Shown: one piece after another, positions 1-10,300 of the stretch
Numbering within the stretch: position 1 is the first letter of the stretch
How the letters are laid out: each line of letters begins with the position of its first letter
Source of the DNA: Closterium sp. NIES-65
Taxonomy: Eukaryota > Streptophyta > Zygnematophyceae > Desmidiales > Closteriaceae
NCBI GenBank assembly: GCA_948144175.1
Contig: CANXME010002307.1
Location: 2,191,001 to 2,255,000, forward strand
Direction of reading: 5' to 3'
DNA length: 64,000 nucleotides
Made by a program: the position numbers and the translations under genes
The notes under the pieces: model-generated
Databases searched by the model: none
Told to the model about the DNA's origin: nothing
What the model saw: the letters and a program-made list of their open reading frames with translations, nothing else

Positions 1-295
1 CAGGGGAGGCGGGGGAGCCGCGTCAGGGGAGGCGGCAGGGCCGCGTCAGGGGAGGCGGCGGGGCCGCGTCAAACAGGCGGCGGGGCCGCGTCAGGGGAGG
101 CGGCGGAGCCGCGTCAGGGGAGGCGGCGGGGCCGCGTCAGGGGAGGCGGCGGAGCCGCGTCAGGGGAGGCGGCGGGGCCGCGTCAGGGGAGGCGGCGGGG
201 CCGCATCAAACAGGCGGCGGGGCCGCGATCAGGAGAGGTGGCGGGGCCGCGTCTGAGGGACAGCGGGGCCGCGAGGGAAAAGGCGACCCGAGGGG
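1..295 (-). repeat. Leader minisatellite of the left-edge B element
   Basis: Tandem units of about 22-23 bp (GGGGCCGCGTCAGGGGAGGC and variants), the reverse complement of the units at 6400-6720 in element B. Non-coding leader between PBS and gag. Short reading frames across it are compositional artefacts. Confidence 0.8.
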
Positions 296-377
296 GTCGC
301 TAAAAAAAGGCGCGCCTCGGGGCGCGCTTCGGTGGGCCCTAAAAAAACGGTCCTAAGGCAGGACCCGCTCTATACCA

Positions 378-506
378 TGTGAAGTAAAGAAAACAGGAAT
401 GAAATGACTAAGGAAAGATTGGGTACAAATACAACCCTAGAAACCCTGTACCCCATACGTGCTACCCCACTATAGCCTACAGCAACTATGTCATATAAAT
501 CTGACA
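378..506 (-). repeat. 5' LTR of the left-edge B-family element
   Basis: 129 bp, starting TGTCAG and ending TTCACA on the minus strand. It carries the LTR core shared by all copia families here (GTAGGCTATAGTGGGGTA, here with one or two substitutions). Confidence 0.85.
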
Positions 507-600
507 GACCACACACCCGCCACCCCCATACTCGCCACCCCCTACTCGCCACTCCCCAAACCCTAACTCAGGCAGGGCGGGATGGCGGGTAGGGAGGTTA

Positions 601-636
<36 letters not shown>

Positions 637-1333
637 CTCGCCCCCCTCCCCAGGTAAGGGGAGCCGCGACGGGCGACGGGAAAAGGGGGGGGCCGCAGGC
701 GGGGCCGGGGCCGGGACGAGCGGCGCACGGGCGGTGTGGGGCCGGGACAGCGGCGCACGGGCGGCGACGGGCCGGGGCTGGTGGCGCACGGGCTGCGACG
801 GGCCGGGGCAGCTGCGCGGGGCCGGGGCAGCGGCGCACGGGCGGCGACGGGCCGGGGCAGCTGCGCACGGGCGTCGACGAGCCGGGGCAGCGGCGCACGG
901 GCGTCGACGGGCCGGCGCGCGGGTCCCCGTCGCCCGTCGCAGCGCCTCCCGAGGGCGACGCGCCGAGCGACGAGGCAGAAGCCCGCCGCGCGCCTCGGGG
1001 CGCACAGCGGGCAGAGAACCGCCGCGCGCCTCGGGGCGCACGGCGAGCAGAAAACCGCCGCGCGCCTCGGGGCGCACGGCGGGAAGAAAAACTGCCGCAC
1101 GCCACGGGGCGTGCGGCACAGAGAGTAGCAGTAGTAGTTGCAGAGGAAGCAACGAGGTGGTGAGCCACCCACAGGATCGATCCAAGAGGATCGACCTGCT
1201 CTGATACCATGACAAAATTAGAAGAAAGAAGAGGGGTTTGACTAGCAAGAATGGGGATACAAATAGCAAACCCTAACAGGGTTGTACTCGCTATAGAGCA
1301 CCCCACTACAGGCTAGATGAGAACATTCTGACA
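507..1333 (-). mobile_element. Non-autonomous LTR element C1 (5' part), minus strand
   Basis: On the minus strand the 124-bp LTR (1210-1333) is followed by a PBS (about 1192-1209, TGGTATCAGAGCAGGTCG) and a GC-rich interior with a poly-G run at 603-636 (plus strand). The same interior landmarks occur in C2 at 38535-40140: the CCACACACCC block, a GGGCGGGATGGCGGGTAGGGA block, and long G runs. No gag or pol homology is visible. The rest of C1 lies left of the B-family insertion and outside the window. Confidence 0.75.
1210..1333 (-). repeat. 5' LTR of element C1
   Basis: 124 bp, TGTCAGAATGTTC start and ...TTGTCA end on the minus strand. It is clearly related to the 137-bp LTRs of C2, with small indels between the two. 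Confidence 0.8.
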
Positions 1334-1704
1334 CCTTGGTTTGTCTTGGCCTCTGCTGTTTTGGAGTTCGCTTTATTGTTTCACATTCTCGTCACAAATT
1401 TCGTCGTTCGTCACCCAATCCCATCCCTGCAAACCCAACCAAGTATTAAACGCTTGGAAATTGGAGACGCGAGCATTAAGGACTCGGATCAAGCCAAATG
1501 TAGCAGAAGTCTGGCAACCGTTTTCCAGACAACAAGGCGAAGTCCTAGAAATGCAGTTTATCAACTGTTTACTATTTTCCTTTGCATGTGTGTTAGGCGA
1601 AATATATATGCGTGCATGTGCTTGGTTGTAATCAATCCTTTGGTGAATGAAAATTGCTCTATCGACGTATTGACGTGAGGAGCTTTTCTGCACACGCACC
1701 TATC
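1334..1704. other. Unassigned sequence between elements C1 and A
   Basis: About 370 bp of lower GC content than the flanking elements, with no repeat structure, no protein family that I recognise and no splice-supported gene. It continues on the far side of element A at 16382, so it is probably the pre-insertion host sequence. The bases CTATC at 1700-1704 are the left target-site copy for element A. Confidence 0.5.
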
Positions 1705-1836
1705 TATCAGAACATTATAGCTTACTTATTTGTGTAGGCTATAGTGGGGTATCCCATAGGGGGTACAACCCAATTAGGGTTTCCTATATGTACTCACTTC
1801 ATTCATAGTCATTTCATTCTCGTTCTCATTTTCACA
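1705..1836 (+). repeat. 5' LTR of element A
   Basis: 132 bp. Starts TATCAG instead of TGTCAG (one substitution in the terminal dinucleotide) and ends TTCACA. PBS follows directly at 1837-1853. Confidence 0.9.
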
Positions 1837-1919
1837 TGGTATCAGAGCAGGTCCCCTCCTAGGGACTGTTCCTAGGTCCCACCGAAGCGCGCCCCGAGTC
1901 GCGCCCCCCTTTTTTTTTA

Positions 1920-2700
1920 GCGACCCGTCGTGTCGCCCCCCCTAGCGGCCCGTCGCGCCGCCCTTACGGTCGCGCCGAACCACCTTAGCGGCGGTGGCGC
2001 GCCGCCCTTGCAGCGGCCTGTCGCGCCGCCCTACCTCGCGGCCCCGCCGCCCCATCGCGCGGCCTCGCCGCCCTACTCCTACGGCCCCGCCGCCCTAAGT
2101 CGCGGCCCCGCCGCCCTACACCGACGGCTCCGCCGCCCTACTTATGCGGCCCCGCCGCCCTACTCCTGCGGCCCCGCCGCCCTACGTCGCGGCCCCGCCG
2201 CCCTACCTTTTGACGGCCCCGCCGCCCTACGTCGCGGCCCCGCCGCCCTACACTGACGGCCCCGCCGCCCTACCTTTCGACGGCCCCGCCGCCCTACGTC
2301 GCGGCCACGCCGCCCTTCTCGACGGCCCCGCCGTCCTACTTCACGGCCCCGCCGCCCTCCTCAGCGGCCCAGCCGCCCTTCTTGACGGCCCTGCCGCCCT
2401 ACTCCCGCGGCCCCGCCGATCTACCTGCGGCCCACCCGCCGCCCTACATGCGGCACGCCTGCCGCCCTAACTGCGGCCCACCCGCCGCCCTACCTACGAC
2501 CGCCGCGCCGCCCTGAACCAGCGCCGCCGACCCGCCCAGCAGCCGAGCCGCTGAGCCGCCGAGCCACCCAACAGCCGAGCAGCCGAGCCGCCGAGCCGCC
2601 CAGCAGCCGAGCCGCCCAGCACCCGAGCAGCCGAGCCGCCGAGCCGCCCAGCAGCCGAGCCGCCCATCAGCCGAGCCGCCGGCCTCAGAGCTGCCCTACT
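1920..2700 (+). repeat. Leader minisatellite of element A
   Basis: Non-coding leader between PBS and gag. The first part is an irregular array of GCGGCCCCGCCGCCCTAC-like units. From about 2520 it changes to a GAGCCGCC/CAGCAGCC array. Every complete copia leader in the window shows this two-part design. Confidence 0.75.
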
Positions 2701-2797
2701 TCCAGACCGCCCCTTCTGCCCAGTCTGGTGAGCACAGCGCCCTGTTTTCACTGCACTGCCCTCACCCTACTGTTTGCACTGCTAGGCGTCTGTCGTC

Positions 2798-5700
2798 ATG
2801 GCTACCCCTAGTGTCCTCGCTTTTGACGCTGAGGGTAGGGCCATTGACTTTGAGGTCTAGATAGATGACATGCAGCTGTTCTTACAGTGCAATAGGGCAG
2901 ACGGCCTCTCTCTCTTTGACCTTACCTCTGGCGCTTCCCCTGCCCCTGCTGCTGATGCTGACCCTACTGTTCGCTCCCACTGGGCCACGCGCGATGCTGC
3001 TGCACGTCTTGCTGTGCGTCGCCACCTCCCTACCTCTGAGCGTGCGCACTTTAGTTAGTACAAGAGTGCTCAGACCTTGTACGACGCTGTAGTTGCGCGC
3101 TACTCCTCCCCTGCCACTGCTGCACTGAGCCGCCTCATGCTACCCTTCCTCTTCCCTGACCTTGCCGCCTTTCCCACTGTCGCTGATCTCATTACGCACC
3201 TCCGCACTAGTGACACCCGCTACCGCGCTGCGCTTCCTGCTGACTTCTGCGCCAAGAACCCCCCCCCCATGTACATCACTCTCTACTTTCTAGTCACCCG
3301 TCTCCCTGACTCCCTTCGTGTAGTCCGGGACCACTTCCTCGCGGTCTGTCCCACCACTCTCACAGTCGACAGCCTAGAGAAGGCCTTCCTAGCGGCGGAG
3401 AAGAGCATCGTCGCTGTAGGAGCCTCTCGAGGTGACCCCCGCGCCCCCATCTTTGAGTGGTGTTCTCCTTCCCCTCTCTTGCCCTCTGTCGCCTCTGCCG
3501 CTGCGGCCAACTTCGTTGGTCTTGAGTCGGTCGGTGCGGCGTCTGCCCCTAGCGGGAGACGCCGCCCTGGCAAGGGCAAGGGGGGCAAGGGAGCGGGTGG
3601 GGCTAGCACGGGCGGTGGCGGTGGAGGTGGAGGCGGCGGAGGGAGTGGGGGTGGCGGTGGAGGAGGTGGCGGGGGTGGGGGTGCTAGTGGCAGCGGTGGA
3701 GGCGGAGGCAGCGTCGGCGGCGGCGGTACAGGCAGGGTTGGCGGCGGTGGCGGAGGTGGAGGAGGTGGGGGTGGAGGTGGTGGAGGTGGTCGGAGTGGCA
3801 CTTCACAGTGGAGCGGCACTGGGGGTGGTCAACGCCAGCAGCAGCAGCAGCGTTCTCACGACGTCCCCACCCCTCAGCAGCTCCGTGAGTGGTACACGCA
3901 GCGTCAGCGTGGTGGGGGTCTTGGTCCCTGCAGCTACGTCTTTAGCACTGGCGACCGCGCGGGTGAGCAATGTGGGGGTGCCCACCCCACCCAGCGCTGT
4001 TTTGGCCGCCTGACAGACGCTTGGCGTCAGCAGTTTCCGGAGGCCACGGAGATCCCCCGCTGGGGAGAGCTGTCTAGGGCTGGCGTAGCTATCTTTGATC
4101 TTGACTTTGATGCTATCCTTGCTGCCATGTATGCTGTGACTATTAGTGATGAGGGTGCATGTTACCGGTGTTTTCCGCCCGACCCGGGCATTGAGACTGC
4201 TGCTCTAGGTACTGGTGAGGCTGCTGCCCTAGGTGCTTGCGACGCTGCTGCTCTAAGTGGTAGTGTGTCTGCGTCCTCAGGTACTGGTAAGTCTGCGCTC
4301 TCAGGTACTACGTCGGCTTCGGCCTCCCACACCTTCACCCTTGACTCTGGGGCGTCTCGCTCCTTCTTTCGGGATCGCACCACACTCACGCCGCTTAGTC
4401 GGCCGGTTGCGGTTTCCCTGGCTGACCCCTCAGGGGGTCCTGTCTTGTCTCACTTCTCCACTGTCCTCCCGTGTCCGGCGGCTCCCTCTGGCACCCTGTC
4501 TGGTCTCTACCTCCCCTCGTTCTCTACAAACTTGGTGAGTGGTGCTGACCTACAGGATGCGGGAGTCCACCAGTTCACCCCTGCTCGTCAGCGGGTGACG
4601 CACTGCACAGAGGCTAGCACAGGTCGACACCTGGCTACGTTTACCCGTCAGCGAGGGTCGAGACTGTACACACTGACCACTGCGTCTCCCCCAGTTACTG
4701 AGTCTGGTAGGGTCCCTGCGTCTGGTTAGGTGTTTGCTGCAGCGTCCAAGTCTGGTCCTGAGTCTGCCCCCTGTTCGTGTCGTCTCCTATCTCACGAGAC
4801 TCTCCTCTGGCACCACCGCCTTGGTCACCCCTCTCTACTTCGGCTCAGAGGCATGGCCTCCCGTCTTCTTGTTTCTGGTCTCCCCCGGTCCCTCCCTCCC
4901 CTTCCTCAGGGCTCTGGCCCTACCTGTGTCCTCTGTGTCAAGGGGCGTCAGCGTGCTGCCCCTCACTCCTCCCAGTTTCCTCCGACCGAGGCCCCGTTGC
5001 AGACGCTTCACATGGATGTGTAGGGCCCCGCCTGCGTCCGTGGACATGGTCACGAGCGCTACTTCCTGCTTGTTGTTGACGACTACTCGCGTTACACCAC
5101 AGTCTTCCCCTTGCGCAGCAAGGGTGATGTCACTGAGGTGCTGATCGACTGGATCCGCGCAGCTCGTCTCCAGCTCAGGCAGAGCTTTGGCTCGGACTTT
5201 CCTGTTCTGCGTCTGCACTAGGACAGAGGCGGAGAGTTCTCCTCTAGCCTTCTGCGAGCCTACTGTCGTGCGCGATGCATCCGTCAGACCTTCACACTTC
5301 CGGACTCACCGCAGCAAAATGGGATTGCAGAGCGCCGCATTGGCATGGTCATGGACGTCGCTCGTACGTCTATGATGCATGCGGCTGCCCCCCATTTTTT
5401 GTGGCCGTTTGCGATGAGGTACGCAGCGCACCAGCTCAACCTTCACCCCAGGGTCTCCAGGCCGTAGACCTCCCCAGCCCTGCTATGGACGGGGAAGGTT
5501 GGCGATGCGTCGGCGTTCCGGGTCTGGGGATCTCGGGCGTTTGTCCGCGACTTGTCTGCGGACAAGCTGTCCCCTCGCGCTGCTCCCTGCGTCTTCCTGG
5601 GGTTCCCCCCCGACGCCCCTGGGTGGCAGTTCTACCACCCCACCTCTCGACGTGTTCTGTCCTCCCAGGACGTCACGTTCGACGAGTCGTTACCCTACTA

Positions 5701-6151
5701 CCGCCTCTTCCCCTACCGCACTCCATCCCTCCCCCCACCCCCGCTCTTCTTGGTATCAGGTCCCCCCCTGGTAGACCCCCTTCCCCCTCAGGGTCATGCC
5801 CCTTCAGGTGTGTCCCAGGTAGACGCGGTCGAGCCTGTCGAGGTCACTAGTGACTCTGGTGCTGCTGCGGGTGCTGAGACTGGTGGTGGTGAGCCTGGGG
5901 GTGCTGCGACCGGGGGTGCTGAGCCTGGGGGTGCTGAGCCTGGGGGTGCTGAGCCGGGGGGTGCTGAGCCTGGGGGTGCTGAGACTGGAGGTGCTCCGCC
6001 TGGAGGTGCTTTGCCTGGGGGTGCTGAGTTTGGAGGTTCTTCGCCTGGAGGTTCTCCGGGTGCTTCATCTCGCCGAGAGCCACTCTCCCCATAGGAGCTC
6101 CGTGAGTGGTTTGCCCGGCGCTGGAGGCGTGCTGCTGGTGCTGGAGGTTCT
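2798..6151 (+). pseudogene. Element A gag-pol, N-terminal part (gag, protease, integrase)
   Basis: The start ATG at 2798 aligns with element B (MATPSVLAFDAEGR). In order it shows the gag domain, a glycine-rich tract (about 3600-3800), a Cys/His motif (about 3930-3990), the protease motif DSGAS (about 4339), the HHCC integrase finger and the DDE core, then GGAEPGGA-type repeats (about 5880-6060). Seven in-frame stops are present at 2858, 3056, 4727, 5021, 5219, 5465 and 6092, but I see no frameshift. At least five of the seven fit single C:G to T:A changes (CAG or TGG to TAG). The gene is interrupted by element B at 6152. Confidence 0.9.
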
Positions 6152-6280
6152 TGTCAGATTTATATGATATAGTTTCTGTAGGCTATAGTGGGGTAGCACA
6201 TATGGGGTACAGGGTTTCTACGGTTGTATTTGTACCCAATCTTCCATAGTCATTTCATTCCTGTTTTTCCTTGCTTCACA
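6152..6280 (+). repeat. 5' LTR of element B
   Basis: 129 bp, TGTCAG...TTCACA. It should carry the Pol II promoter; the GCTATAG within the conserved core is a TATA-like candidate only. Confidence 0.93.
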
Positions 6281-6300
6281 TGGTATAGAGCGGGTCCTGC
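6281..6300 (+). other. Primer-binding site of element B
   Basis: TGGTATAGAGCGGGTCCTGC directly follows the LTR. Plant-type copia PBSs read TGGTATCAGAGC, complementary to the initiator-Met tRNA 3' end; here one C is missing. The neighbouring families keep the full form (1837) or other one-base variants (20170, 63047). Confidence 0.8.
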
Positions 6301-6379
6301 CTTAGGACCGTTTTTTTTAGGGCCCACCGAAGCGCGCCCCGAGGCGCGCCTTTTTTTTAGCGACCCCTCGGGTCGCCTT

Positions 6380-7215
6380 TTCCCTCGCGGCCCCGCTGTC
6401 CCTCAGACGCGGCCCCGCCACCTCTCCTGATCGCGGCCCCGCCGCCTGTTTGACGCGGCCCCGCCGCCTCCCCTGACGCGGCCCCGCCGCCTCCCCTGAC
6501 GCGGCTCCGCCGCCTCCCCTGACGCGGCCCCGCCGCCTGGTTGACGCGGCCCCGCCGCCTCCCCTGACGCGGCCCCGCCGCCTCCTCTGACGCGGCTCCG
6601 CTGCCTCCCCTGACGCGGCACCGCCGCCTCCCCTGACGCGGCTCCGCCGCCTCCCCTGACGCGGCCCTGCCGCCTCCCCTGACGCGGCTCCGCCGCCTCC
6701 CCTGCCGGCCCGCCGCTGCTCCTTCCGGCCCGCCACTGCACCTGCCGGCCCGCCGCCTCTGACGGCCTCGCCGCTGCACCTGCCGGCCCGCCACTGCACC
6801 CTACGGCCCGCCGCTGCACCCTACGGCCCGCCGCTGCACCCTACGGCCCGCCGCCTGCACCTGCCGGCCCGCCGCTGCACCTGCCGGCCCGCCGCTGCAC
6901 CTGCCGGCTCGCCGCTGCACCTGCCGGCCCGCCACTGCACCGGTCAACCCGCCGCTGCACCTGACGGCCCCGCCCCTGGATCTCCTGGCCGAGCCGCCCC
7001 AGCAGCCGAACCGCCCGTGAGCCGAGCCGCCTGATGCCGAGCCGCCCGGGACCCGAGCCGCCCTGCCGCCGAGCCGCCCGGGAGCCGAGCCGCCCTGCAC
7101 CCGAGCCGCCCAGCCGCCGAGCCGCCCGGGAGCCGAGCCGCCCTGCGCCCGAGCCGCCCAGCAGCCGAGCCGCCCTGCACCCGAGCCGCCAGGTCGCTGA
7201 GCCGCCTTTCTGCAT
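6380..7215 (+). repeat. Leader minisatellite of element B
   Basis: Three successive arrays: GCGGCCCCGCCGCCTCCCCT-type units (6400-6710), GGCCCGCCGCTGCACCTGCC-type units (6710-6970), and GAGCCGCCCGGGAGCC-type units (6985-7200). Strongly strand-asymmetric (C-rich on the sense strand). No conserved coding content. Confidence 0.8.
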
Positions 7216-7305
7216 ACCTACACGACCTGCCCTGCCTGGTGAGCACAGTCCCACTGACACTGCGAGCTCTTTCCCTGCTGCTTGCACTGCGTCGCTGTCG
7301 TCGCC

Positions 7306-10300
7306 ATGGCTACCCCTAGTGTCCTAGCTTTTGACGCTGAGGGTCGCGCCATTGATTTTGAGGTCTGGTTAGACAACCTGCAGCTGTTCTTACAGTGCGA
7401 CAGGGCTGACGACCTTTCTCTCTTTGATCTCACCTCTGGCGCCTCTCCTGCTCCTGCTGCTGATGCTGATCCCGCTGTCCGCTCTAAGTGGGCCACCCGC
7501 GATGCTGCTGCACGTCTTGCTGTGCGTCGCCACCTCCCTACCTCTGAGCATGCGCACTTCAGTCAGTACAAGAGTGCTCAGACCTTGTACGACGCTGTAG
7601 TTGCGCGCTACTCCTCCCCTGCCACTGCTGCACTGAGCCGTCTCATGCTTCCCTACCTCTTTCCTGACCTCTCTGCCTTTCCCACTGTAGCTGACCTCAT
7701 TACGCACCTCCGCACTAGTGACACTCGCTACCGCGCCGCCCTTCCTGCTGAGTTCTGCGCTAAGAACCCCCCCCCCATGTACATCGCTCTCTACTACGTA
7801 GTCGCGCGCCTCCCTGACTCCCTTCGCGTCGTCAGGGACCACTTTCTCGCAGTCTGTCCCACCACCCTCACCGTCGACCTCCTCGAGAAGGCCCTCCTTG
7901 CAGCGGAGAAGAGCATAGTCGCTGTAGGTGCTTCTCGTGGTGACCCTCGCACCCCCATCTTTGAGGGGTGCTCTCCTTCCCCCTTGCTGCCCTCTGTTGC
8001 CTCTGCTGCTGCTGCCGACCTGCTTGGTCTTGAGTCGGTCGGCGCGGCGTCTGCCCCTAGTGGGAGACGTCGCTCCAGCAAGGGCAAGGGGAGCAAGGGC
8101 GCGGGTGGAGCAGGAGGGGGCGGTGGCGGTGGCGGCGGTGGCGGCGGAGGGAGTGGGGGTGGCGGCGTGACTAGTGGCGGGGGTGGTGGTGATGGTGGTG
8201 GCAGCAGCGGCGGAGACGGTGGTGGTGGTGCCAGCGGTGGTGGTGGAGGCAGTGGCGGAGGTGGAGGCGGTGGAGGCGGCAGCGGAGGAGGTAGTGGTGG
8301 TGGAGGAGGTGGAGCTGGTCGGGGTGGTACCCAGCAGCGTAGCGGCGGTGGTGGTGGCCAGCGCTCGCGGGACATCCCTTCGCCTCAGCAGCTTCGTGAG
8401 TGGTACGCTGGGCGTCAGAGGGGTGGGGGTACTGGTCCCTGCACCTACGCTCTTCGTTCCGGCGACCGCGCGGGTGAGCAGTGTGGGGGTGCCCACGCCA
8501 CCCAGCGCTGCTTTGGCCGCCTGACGGACGCCTGGCGTCAGCAGTTCCCTGGGGCTAGTGAGATCCCTCGCTGGGATGAGCTTCTCAGGGCTGGTGTAGC
8601 GATCTTTGAACTTGATTTTGATGCTATCCTTACTGCTATGTATGTTGTGGATTATAGTGAGGAGAATGAGGGTTACCGTTGTTTCCAGCCCGACCCGGGC
8701 ATTGGTACTGCTGCGCTAGGTGCTTGTGAGGCTGCTGCTCCAGGTGCCAGTGCGTCTGCGCTCTCAGGTACTGGTGAGACTGCGCTCTCAGGTACTGCGT
8801 CGTCCTCGTCCTCCCTCACTTTCACACTTGACTCCGGAGCTTCTCGCTCCTTCTTTCGAGACCGCACTACCCTTACGCCGCTCGGCCGGCCGGTTGCAGT
8901 CTCCCTTGCTGACCCCTCTGGGGGTCCTGTCCTGTCTCACTTCTCCACTGTCCTCCCGTGTCCGGCTGCCCCTTCGGGCACCCTGTCGGGTCTGTACCTT
9001 CCCTCGTTCTCTACGAACTTGGTGAGTGGAGCGGACCTGCAGGATGTGGGTGTTCACCAGTTCACTCCTGCGAGTCAGCGGGTGACCCACTGCACGGAGG
9101 CACGCAACCGACACCTGGCCACGTTCTCGCGTCGGCCGGGGTCGAGTCTCTACACCCTGACCGTTGAGTCTCCTCCTGTCCCTGCGTCTGGTCAGGTGGC
9201 TGCGTCGGGTCAGGTACTTGCTGCTGCGTCCCGGTCAGGTCCTGAGTCTGCCCCTTGTTCCTGTCGCCTCCTGTCTCACGAGACTCTCCTGTGGCACCAC
9301 CGTCTTGGCCACCCCTCCTTGCCCCGTCTTCGGAGCATGGCTTCCCGTGTCCTTGTCTCTGGTCTTCCCCAGTCTCTCCCTCCTCTCCCCTCCGGGCCAG
9401 GACCTTCCTGTGTCCCCTGTGTCGAGGGTCGCCTCCGGGCTACTCCTCACTCCTCCCACTTCCCCCTGACAGAGGCTCCCCTGCAGACACTTCACATGGA
9501 TGTGTGGGGCCCAGCCCCCGTCCGTGGGCAGGGTTACGAGCGCTACTTCCTGTTGGTGGTTGACGACTACTCGCGTTACACCACAGTCCTCCCCTTGCGC
9601 AGCAAGGTTGAGGTCACTGAGGTGCTGATCGACTGGATCTGCGAGGCTCGTCTCCAGCTCAGGAAGAGCTTGGGCTCGGACTTTCCTGTTCTGCGTCTGC
9701 ACTCTGACAGAGGCGGAGAGTTCTCTTCTCGCCTTCTGCGAGACTACTGTCGTGCACGGGGGATCCGCCAGACCTTCACGCTTCCGGACTCACCACAGCA
9801 AAATGGGATTGCTGAGCGCCGCATTGGCATGGTCATGGATGTCGCTCGTACGTCCATGATGCATGCGGCTGCCCCCCATTTTCTGTGGCCGTTTGCGGTG
9901 AGGTACGCGGCGCATCAGCTCAACCTTCACCCCCGGGTCTCTCGGCCTGCGATGTCCCCAGCCTTGCTGTGGACGGGGAAGGTTGGCGATGCGTCTGTGT
10001 TCCGTGTCTGGGGATCTCGGGCGTTTGTCCGCGACTTGTCTGCGGACAAGCTGTCCCCTCGTGCTGCTCCCTGTGTCTTCCTTGGCTTCCCCACTGACGC
10101 CCCAGGGTGGCAGTTTTACCACCCCTCCTCTCGTCGTGTTCTGTCCTCCCAGGTCGTCACGTTCGACGAGTCAGTCCCCTTCTACCGTCTCTTCCCCTAC
10201 CGCACTCCTTCCCCCCCCCCTCCCCCGGACTTCCTTGTGCCGGTTCCCCCCCCGGTAGACCCCCTCCCCCCTCAGGTTCCTGCCCCCTCAGGTGTGTCCC

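Larger units (their letters stand above)
1..506 (-). mobile_element. Copia-type LTR element (B family), 5' end only, runs off the left edge
   Basis: Read on the minus strand, an LTR (378-506) is followed by a primer-binding site (361-377, TGGTATAGAGCGGGTCC) and then GC-rich leader repeats to base 1. The LTR is the same length (129 bp) and nearly the same sequence as the LTRs of element B at 6152 and 13384, so it is the same family. The gag-pol ORF and the 3' LTR lie outside the window. It sits inside a C-type element: the sequence right of 506 matches the interior of C2 near 39252. The GACCA at 507-511 should reappear as the duplication at its far end. Confidence 0.85.

Noticed and set aside
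1..300. CRISPR-like array
   Set aside because: Regular GC-rich units without unique spacers, in a eukaryotic LTR element leader; it is a minisatellite.
582..1163. Overlapping Ala/Arg/Gly-rich ORFs in several frames
   Set aside because: Open on both strands because of extreme GC content and repeats; no motif; lies in element C1's non-coding interior.
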